From Phenylobacterium sp. (GTDB taxonomy: Bacteria; Pseudomonadota; Alphaproteobacteria; Caulobacterales; Caulobacteraceae): a stretch of 64,000 bases of DNA. Position numbers and translations under genes: made by a program. The notes under the pieces are model-generated. The model saw only the letters and a list, made by a program, of their open reading frames with translations. It was not told the origin of the DNA and searched no databases. Position 1 is the first letter of the stretch, and each line of letters starts with the position of its first letter. This document shows positions 58,606-64,000 of this stretch, piece after piece. Where the stretch lies: contig NZ_JAUYAF010000002.1 of the NCBI RefSeq assembly GCF_030693625.1, forward strand, positions 1-64,000, in the 5' to 3' direction.

Positions 58606-60022
58606 GTCCGACGACTCCACTCACGGTTCTGACGCGCCCGCATCTGGCCAGGCCATGTGGGGCGGGAGGTTCAGCGCGAAACCCGCCGAACTGATGCAGG
58701 CGATCAACGTCTCCATCGGGTTCGACAAGCGCCTGGCGCCGCAGGACCTGGCGGGGTCCCGCGCGCACGCGGCGATGTTGCGCAAGCAAGGCGTCATTAC
58801 AAGCGCCGACGAGCAGGCGATCCAGGGTGGACTGCAGGCCATCGAGGCCGAGATGGCCGCCGGGACCTTCCCCTATCGCGACGAGTTCGAGGACATCCAC
58901 ATGAACGTGGAGGCCCGACTGCGGGAGCTGATCGGGCCGGTGGCCGGCCGCCTGCACACCGCCCGCTCGCGCAACGACCAGGTGGCGGTCGATTTCCGCC
59001 TATGGGTCCGGGACGCCTGCGACCGCACCATCGCCCAGCTGCGCGCTCTCCAGGAGGCCCTTGTCCTCAAGGCCGAGGCCCACGCTGAGACCCTGATGCC
59101 GGGCTTCACCCACCTGCAGCCGGCTCAGCCCGTCACCTTCGGCCACCACCTGATGGCCTATGTGGAGATGTTCGGCCGCGACGCCGGGCGCTTCGCCGAT
59201 GCGCGCCGCCGGATGAACGAGTGCCCCCTGGGCGCGGCCGCCCTGGCTGGCTCGCCCTTCCCCATCGACCGTGACGCCACGGCCCAGGCGCTCGGCTTCG
59301 ACCGCCCCACCGCCAATTCGCTGGACAGCGTTTCGGACCGCGACTTCGCCCTGGAGGCCTTGGCCGCGGGCACGCTGGCGGCCATCCACCTGTCACGTCT
59401 GGCCGAGGAGATCGTCATCTGGATGACGCCGCAATTCGGCTTCATCAAGCTGACAGACGCCTTCACCACCGGCTCCTCGATCATGCCGCAGAAGAAGAAC
59501 CCGGACGCCGCCGAGCTGGTGCGCGCCAAGACCGGCCGGCTGATGGGCTCGTTCACCCAGCTCGCCGTGGTGATGAAGGGCCTGCCGCTGGCCTATTCCA
59601 AGGACATGCAGGAGGACAAGGTCCCCACCTTCGACGCCTTCGACGCCCTGGAGCTGTCCCTGGCCGCCATGGCCGGGATGGTGGAGGATATGGAGCCGGT
59701 CTCGGCCAGGATGGCGGCGGCCGCCGGCGCGGGGTTCTCCACCGCAACCGACCTCGCCGACTGGCTGGTGCGCACCCTCGACATGCCCTTCCGCGACGCT
59801 CACCATGTGACGGGCGCGGCGGTGAAACGGGCCGAGCAGCTTGGCTGTGATCTCTCCGACCTGCCGCTCAAGGAGCTTCAGGCCCTGTCGCAGGGGATCA
59901 CCGCCGAGGTCTACGACGTTCTCACCCCACGGGCTTCCGCCGGGAGCCGCAAAAGCTACGGCGGCGCCGCGCCGGACCAGGTTCGCGCCCAAGTCGCGCG
60001 TTGGAAGGATATGCTGAAATGA
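58604..60022 (+). CDS. argH: Argininosuccinate lyase
   Basis: A 472-residue enzyme splitting argininosuccinate into arginine and fumarate. Motifs: [58 protein letters not shown], and the signature [18 protein letters not shown] with the catalytic Ser. ATG 58604 overlaps the tlpA start on the opposite strand; ATG 58652 (MWGGRF) is a reasonable alternative. The stop overlaps the lipoprotein start (ATGA). Confidence 0.96.
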   Translation: MSDDSTHGSDAPASGQAMWGGRFSAKPAELMQAINVSIGFDKRLAPQDLAGSRAHAAMLRKQGVITSADEQAIQGGLQAIEAEMAAGTFPYRDEFEDIHMNVEARLRELIGPVAGRLHTARSRNDQVAVDFRLWVRDACDRTIAQLRALQEALVLKAEAHAETLMPGFTHLQPAQPVTFGHHLMAYVEMFGRDAGRFADARRRMNECPLGAAALAGSPFPIDRDATAQALGFDRPTANSLDSVSDRDFALEALAAGTLAAIHLSRLAEEIVIWMTPQFGFIKLTDAFTTGSSIMPQKKNPDAAELVRAKTGRLMGSFTQLAVVMKGLPLAYSKDMQEDKVPTFDAFDALELSLAAMAGMVEDMEPVSARMAAAAGAGFSTATDLADWLVRTLDMPFRDAHHVTGAAVKRAEQLGCDLSDLPLKELQALSQGITAEVYDVLTPRASAGSRKSYGGAAPDQVRAQVARWKDMLK

Positions 60023-60303
60023 CCCTTCGCCCCCTCGTGCTGATCGGCGCGCTCGCGCTCTCCGCCACCGCTCTGTCGGGCTGCGGCAAGATGGGTGAGC
60101 TGGAACGCCCCGGCCCCATCGGCCAAGCCCGCTCCGGCTCCGACGCTGGGTCCGCGCCGATGCGCTCGATCCGCACCGTCGATCCCCGCGACCGCAACTC
60201 CGATCCGGCGCCCCAGCGCACCGAGCCGATTGAGAGCACCAACGACCCCATGGCCAGCGGGCCGCAGGGCGCCATCCCCGACCCCTACGCCCGCCCGCGA
60301 TGA
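60019..60303 (+). CDS. lptM: Small lipoprotein, LptM/YifL-like
   Basis: A 94-residue lipoprotein: [20 protein letters not shown] then [12 protein letters not shown]. The lipobox Cys is near 22, followed by the short GKxGxLxxP stretch typical of LptM (YifL), which in E. coli assists LptD maturation. The remainder is a disordered Pro/Asp tail. It is coupled by ATGA overlaps to both argH and lysA, an arrangement common in proteobacteria. Confidence 0.85.
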   Translation: MTLRPLVLIGALALSATALSGCGKMGELERPGPIGQARSGSDAGSAPMRSIRTVDPRDRNSDPAPQRTEPIESTNDPMASGPQGAIPDPYARPR

Positions 60304-61574
60304 ACCACTTCGAGCTGTCGGGAGGCGAGCTCGCCTGCGAGGACGTTGGGCTGACCACGATCGCGCAAGCTGTCGGCACGCCAGTCTATGTCTATTCCAC
60401 CGCCACCCTGGAGCGGCACTATACGGTGTTGCGCGACGCCCTGGTGAACGAGGGCCTGGGCGACCCGCTGATCGCCTTCGCCGTGAAGTCCAACTCAAAT
60501 GTGGCCGTGCTGCGCACCCTGGGCAATCTGGGCGCGGGCGCGGACACGGTTTCCGAAGGCGAGATTCGCCGGGCGCTGGCGGCCGGCATCCCGGGTGAAC
60601 GCATCGTCTTCTCCGGGGTCGGCAAGACCGAGGGCGAGATCGCCTTCGCCCTCAAGCGCGGGGTCGGCGAGATCAATGTCGAGTCCGAGCCCGAGATGCA
60701 CATGGCGTCCAGGGTCGCCCAGTCGCTGGGAACCCGCGCCACGATCGCCATCCGCGTGAACCCGGACGTCTCGGCCGGCGGACACGCCAAGATCTCCACC
60801 GGAAAGTCCGACAACAAGTTCGGCGTCTCCTTCTCCGAGGCCGAGCGCCTCTACGCCCAGGCCTCCAACAACGCGGGCCTGAAGCCGGTGGGCGTCACCT
60901 GCCACATCGGCAGCCAGATCACCCATCTGGCGCCGCTGGAGGAAGCCTTCGTCAAGATGCGCGGCCTCGTGGAGCGGCTGCGCGGCGAGGGGCTGGCGGT
61001 CGAGCGCCTGGACCTCGGCGGCGGGCTCGGCGTGCCCTATTTCAACATGCCGACGCCGGCGAGCCCGGCCGACTATGCGGCCATGATCGCCCGGACCATG
61101 AGGGGTCTGGACGTCCAGTTCGCCTTCGAGCCCGGCCGCATGATCTGCGCCAACGCCGGGATCCTGCTGTCGAGGGTGCAGCATATCCACGAGCGGCCCG
61201 AGGGGCGGAAGTTCGCGGTGCTGGACGCGGCCATGAACGACCTGATCCGGCCGGCCATGTACGACGCCTATCACGACATCCGGCCGGTGAAGCCCCGCGC
61301 CGGAGATCCCGTCACCTATGATGTGGTGGGTCCGATCTGCGAGACCGGCGACACCTTCACCCGCGACCGCGACCTGCCCCGCCTAGCGGCCGGCGATCTG
61401 GTGGCCTTCATGAGCGCGGGCGCCTACGGGGCGGTGATGTCGAGCGAATACAACAGCCGCCTGCTGGTTCCCGAGGTGCTGGTGAACGGCGACAGGTTCG
61501 CCGTCATCCGCCCACGTCCTACCTATGAGGACATGCTGGCCCGCGACGCCATGCCCGACTGGCTGGAGGCCTGA
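60300..61574 (+). CDS. lysA: Diaminopimelate decarboxylase
   Basis: A 424-residue PLP enzyme making lysine from meso-diaminopimelate. The PLP lysine is in IAFAVKSNSNVAVLRTL; other motifs: GADTVSEGEIRRALAAGI, IRVNPDVSAGGHAKISTGKS, TCHIGSQITHLAPLEEAF, LDLGGGLGVPY, and CETGDTF. Length and motifs are normal. Last gene of argH-lptM-lysA. Confidence 0.96.
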   Translation: MNHFELSGGELACEDVGLTTIAQAVGTPVYVYSTATLERHYTVLRDALVNEGLGDPLIAFAVKSNSNVAVLRTLGNLGAGADTVSEGEIRRALAAGIPGERIVFSGVGKTEGEIAFALKRGVGEINVESEPEMHMASRVAQSLGTRATIAIRVNPDVSAGGHAKISTGKSDNKFGVSFSEAERLYAQASNNAGLKPVGVTCHIGSQITHLAPLEEAFVKMRGLVERLRGEGLAVERLDLGGGLGVPYFNMPTPASPADYAAMIARTMRGLDVQFAFEPGRMICANAGILLSRVQHIHERPEGRKFAVLDAAMNDLIRPAMYDAYHDIRPVKPRAGDPVTYDVVGPICETGDTFTRDRDLPRLAAGDLVAFMSAGAYGAVMSSEYNSRLLVPEVLVNGDRFAVIRPRPTYEDMLARDAMPDWLEA

Positions 61575-61636
61575 CGGGCGCCCGGAACCCCAAGGCCTCG
61601 GCCCTTGTTCCCTTGGGTGACCTAGGAGGTCCCCCT

Positions 61637-61849
61637 ATGAGTACGCGTCTCTATATCGCCGCCGTTCTTAGCCTGATGGTCGCCGGCGTTCTGTTCGGCA
61701 TCGGCGCCATTCCGGTCTTGATGATCCCGGCCCTGTCGGCGAAGGCCAATCTGCTCCTGCCCATCGTTGTGGTGCTGTCGATCGTCCTGACCCCGCCGAT
61801 CGCCTGGAAGCTTGCGCCGAAGCTGCGCGCCACGCCCCATCGGCCCTAG
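61637..61849 (+). CDS. Small membrane protein, unknown function
   Basis: A 70-residue protein with two TM helices (IAAVLSLMVAGVLFGIGAIP and LLLPIVVVLSIVLTPPIAWK) and a basic tail (APKLRATPHRP). An ideal AGGAGGT lies seven bases before the ATG 61637, so it is surely translated. It is 62 bases after lysA and ends one base from the convergent hpt stop. No family recognised. Confidence 0.8.
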   Translation: MSTRLYIAAVLSLMVAGVLFGIGAIPVLMIPALSAKANLLLPIVVVLSIVLTPPIAWKLAPKLRATPHRP

Positions 61850-61850
61850 G

Positions 61851-62372
61851 TCAGTCCAGCGCCCCGATATAGGGCAGCCCGCGAAGAGCGCCGGCGGCGT
61901 CCATGCCATAGCCCACCAGGTAGCGGGCGGGCGCTTCCCAGGCCACGAAGTCCGGCACGATGGCCCTGGGCGTCGGCCAGGGCTTGGAGGCGAAGACGGC
62001 GGTGAAGGCGCGCGCCGCGCCGGCGTCGCGAACCAGGCGGCTGGCTTCAGACAGCGACAGGCCGGTGTCGATGACGTCGTCGATGATCAGGGCGGTGCGG
62101 CCCGACAACGGCCGCTGCAGGTCGGCGCGCACCTCGCACCGGCCCAGGCTGGCGCGCTCGTCGCCGTAGGAGGCCAGCCACAGGGCGTCGAAGCGGACAT
62201 GCCGGCCAAGGCGCGACAGGGCCCGCGTCAGGTCCGAGGCGAACCACAGGCCTCCGGTCAACAGGCACACGGCCACGGTGTCGTCGTCGATCGCCGGCGC
62301 GATCTGCGCGGCCAGGGCGGCGACCCGGCGGGCGACCTCTTCCTCCGACAGCAGGACGACCGGATCAGCCAT
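61851..62372 (-). CDS. hpt: Hypoxanthine phosphoribosyltransferase
   Basis: A 173-residue purine salvage enzyme. The PRPP-binding motif is TALIIDDVIDTGLSLSEASR; the substrate part includes VPDFVAWEAPARYLVGYGMD. ATG 62372 lies inside the end of the upstream zinc-ribbon gene (8-base overlap), so the pair is coupled. Residues before this start in the same frame are low-complexity and not homologous. Confidence 0.92.
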   Translation of the reverse strand: MADPVVLLSEEEVARRVAALAAQIAPAIDDDTVAVCLLTGGLWFASDLTRALSRLGRHVRFDALWLASYGDERASLGRCEVRADLQRPLSGRTALIIDDVIDTGLSLSEASRLVRDAGAARAFTAVFASKPWPTPRAIVPDFVAWEAPARYLVGYGMDAAGALRGLPYIGALD

Positions 62373-63261
62373 GGGGCTCCAGGGCGTAGGGGCTGTCGGA
62401 CGACAGGGGCTTGGCCTCCACCGGCGCGGGGCCGTGAGACGCCGCAGGCGCATGGGGCGCCTCGGCCTCCGCCGCACCGCGCAGGGCGTGTTCCGGCGCC
62501 GGGTGAGCAGGCACAGGGACCTTGGCCTTGGTCTTCTTGCCCTTGGACTTGGCGGTGTCGGGCGCGAAGGAGATCTGCAGGTCGTGGGCCGAGGTCGGCG
62601 GGTCGAGGATCGCCAGGGCGAAGTGGCGGGTTTCGCCGGGGGGCACTACCGGGTCGGCGGGCCGGGCGATCTTGGTGACGATGGTCTTGCCGGCCTTGTT
62701 GAGCAGCTCGATCTTCAGGGGCGGGGTGACGATGGCGTGGTCTTCGACATTGCGGATCATGCCTGAGATGGACAGGGCCGCGTGTCCGTCCTGCAGGGCC
62801 GGTTCGGCCCGCGAGCCCTCGATCACCAGGCCAAGGGTGTTCACCGGCAGCCCTGCGAGGGCATAGGCCTTGGCCGAGCCCGGCATGATCTTGACCACAT
62901 CGACCCGGAACACGACGGCCAGGCCGACGATGATGGCGAGCGTTGCGGCCATACCAGCCCAGACGATGCCGTGGGTGGCGGCCTCGCGCACCTTGCGCGT
63001 GTTCTCCACCTTGGCGCGGATCACCTTGGGCAGTTCGGCGCCGGGCAGGTCACTCAGCGCGGCGGGTTCCTCGGCCTGAGGTTCGAAGGGATCGCGGGCG
63101 ACCGCGCCCTCCTCAGCCGAGACGTCCAGTTCCAGGGTCGCCTCGCGGTGGGCCGTCCAGCGGTGGCCACAGGAGGCGCACTTCACCGCGCGGCCCTCCG
63201 GGGCGATCTTGCGATCGTCCACGAAATAGCTGGTGGCGCACTCTGGACAGGTCAGGATCAT
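62365..63261 (-). CDS. MJ0042-type zinc-ribbon membrane protein
   Basis: A 298-residue protein. The N-terminal zinc ribbon has two Cys pairs (LTCPECATSY, VKCASCGHRW). A single TM helix (about 99-120) is followed by a periplasmic beta-rich domain (GLVIEGSRAEPALQDGHAAL, SISGMIRNVEDHAIVTPPLK), similar to DUF3426. The C-terminus is Pro/Ala-rich. It is conserved next to ftsE/hpt in Caulobacterales and rhizobia, which hints at an envelope role, but its function is not known. The ribbon would sit in the cytoplasm. Confidence 0.85.
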   Translation of the reverse strand: MILTCPECATSYFVDDRKIAPEGRAVKCASCGHRWTAHREATLELDVSAEEGAVARDPFEPQAEEPAALSDLPGAELPKVIRAKVENTRKVREAATHGIVWAGMAATLAIIVGLAVVFRVDVVKIMPGSAKAYALAGLPVNTLGLVIEGSRAEPALQDGHAALSISGMIRNVEDHAIVTPPLKIELLNKAGKTIVTKIARPADPVVPPGETRHFALAILDPPTSAHDLQISFAPDTAKSKGKKTKAKVPVPAHPAPEHALRGAAEAEAPHAPAASHGPAPVEAKPLSSDSPYALEPHG

Positions 63262-63560
63262 GACGGCGGAACGGGTCTCGTAACCGGGGCTGTTGTTCTG
63301 GAGCGTCGCCGCCCTGGGACGGTCGGCGGTTCTGGAGGATTCGTCCTCCGGTCCCCATGCCGACGCGAACTGTTATCGCGATTCCTAGCACGCGGGCCTT
63401 GCCAAAACCCAAATCCCTGGCAGCGGCCGATCGTCCGGGTGGGAGATTCGCCCATCAGGCGAGCGCTGCGCAAGCTTGACCCAGGGACGGCGGCGCATGC
63501 GGAGGGTGGCCGCCGGTTCTGCTGGCGCATCGACCGGGCTTAGGGTAGCCGGGAAGGCCG

Positions 63561-64000
63561 ATGTCCAGACAGCCGCATGACGAACAGGCGCTCGACGCCG
63601 ATGACGCCATCCTGGCCTTCGACGACGTGTCGATGCGCTACGGTCGCGGGCCGGAGACGTTGAAAGACCTGACTTTTTCCCTGGAACCCGGCTCCTTCCA
63701 TTTCCTCACCGGGGCTTCCGGGGCGGGCAAGAGTTCGCTGCTGAAGCTGATCTATCTGGCCGCCAAGCCCTCCAAGGGCCTGATGCACCTGTTTGGCCAG
63801 GACGTGTCGACGGTCCCTCCCAAGCAGCAGCCGATGCTGCGGCGGCGGATCGGGGTGGTGTTCCAGGAATTTCGCCTGCTCGACCACATGAGCGCCTTCG
63901 ACAACGTCGCCCTGCCCCTGCGCATCGCCGGTCGCAAGCCCGACAGCTACCGGCAGGACGTCGCCGAACTGCTGGCCTGGGTGGGTCTGCGCAGCCGCAT
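63561..64000 (+). CDS. ftsE: Cell-division ABC ATPase FtsE (cut by window end)
   Basis: The first about 146 residues are present. The ATP-binding P-loop is TGASGAGKSSLLKLIY, and the Q-loop is GVVFQEFRLLDHMSAFDNVA, as in FtsE. FtsE works with FtsX at the division site to switch on peptidoglycan hydrolases. ATG 63561 starts MSRQPHDEQALDADD, a short extension before the ABC fold. The Walker B and signature motifs lie beyond the window. 299 bases separate it from the divergent zinc-ribbon gene and hold its promoter; no other gene is seen there. Confidence 0.93.
   Translation, partial: MSRQPHDEQALDADDAILAFDDVSMRYGRGPETLKDLTFSLEPGSFHFLTGASGAGKSSLLKLIYLAAKPSKGLMHLFGQDVSTVPPKQQPMLRRRIGVVFQEFRLLDHMSAFDNVALPLRIAGRKPDSYRQDVAELLAWVGLRSR

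Overview
The window is GC-rich, densely coded DNA from an alphaproteobacterium, most likely a member of the Caulobacteraceae (Caulobacter/Phenylobacterium type). The reasons are the tlpA / argH-lptM-lysA block, an MJ0042 zinc-ribbon gene overlapping hpt next to ftsE, a MucR-type regulator, alphaproteobacterial NasT-NasS nitrate control, and the general protein style. The genus is inferred, not shown.

1-7.9 kb: The left edge carries the end of an IS630-type transposase and a broken Crp/Fnr gene. A signalling block follows on the minus strand: a hybrid histidine kinase, a chemoreceptor with nearly the same sensor half, and CheW. Then come a MucR-like regulator, a LuxR-type response regulator on the plus strand, and an IS6-like transposase scrap.

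7.9-16.2 kb: A curli (functional amyloid) locus on the minus strand. It holds two long curlin-repeat proteins, a CsgG secretion channel fused to a C-terminal SPOR domain, CsgF, and a short CsgB-like curlin. Between csgF and the csgB-like gene lie three tandem paralogues of an unrecognised regulator family with two winged helices each. Two 12-bp inverted repeats with identical 31-bp centre-to-centre spacing lie upstream of regulator 1 and of csgF. This is my main candidate for an undescribed system.

16.2-22.4 kb: A frameshifted small gene, two RTX-type exported proteins (one with a lysozyme-like head; one with cadherin/VCBS-like repeats that has probably lost its 5' end), and a secreted helical repeat protein.

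22.6-30.3 kb: A compact cluster of three transglutaminase-like proteins and a fused circularly permuted ATP-grasp/alpha-E protein. This is a predicted but poorly characterised peptide-forming or peptide-processing system.

30.5-36.2 kb: One minus-strand operon with an EAL phosphodiesterase, a lipoprotein, a membrane Ser/Thr kinase, a TagH-like FHA protein and a PP2C phosphatase. This is the threonine-phosphorylation module of type VI secretion, with no structural T6SS genes in view. A GNAT acetyltransferase and an acyl-CoA synthetase follow.

38.8-44.5 kb: A 1916-residue protein made almost wholly of about 238 tandem octapeptides, then a FadR-like GntR regulator.

45.4-55.4 kb: Nitrate assimilation: nasT-nasS, a leader with two mutually exclusive RNA structures, then narK-nirB-nirD-nasA-cobA. 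mobA (molybdenum cofactor) sits behind nasT.

55.5-64 kb: Housekeeping genes: an ACT protein, a ROK sugar kinase, an XRE regulator, tlpA divergent from argH-lptM-lysA, hpt, a zinc-ribbon protein and the start of ftsE. No rRNA, tRNA or CRISPR array was recognised.
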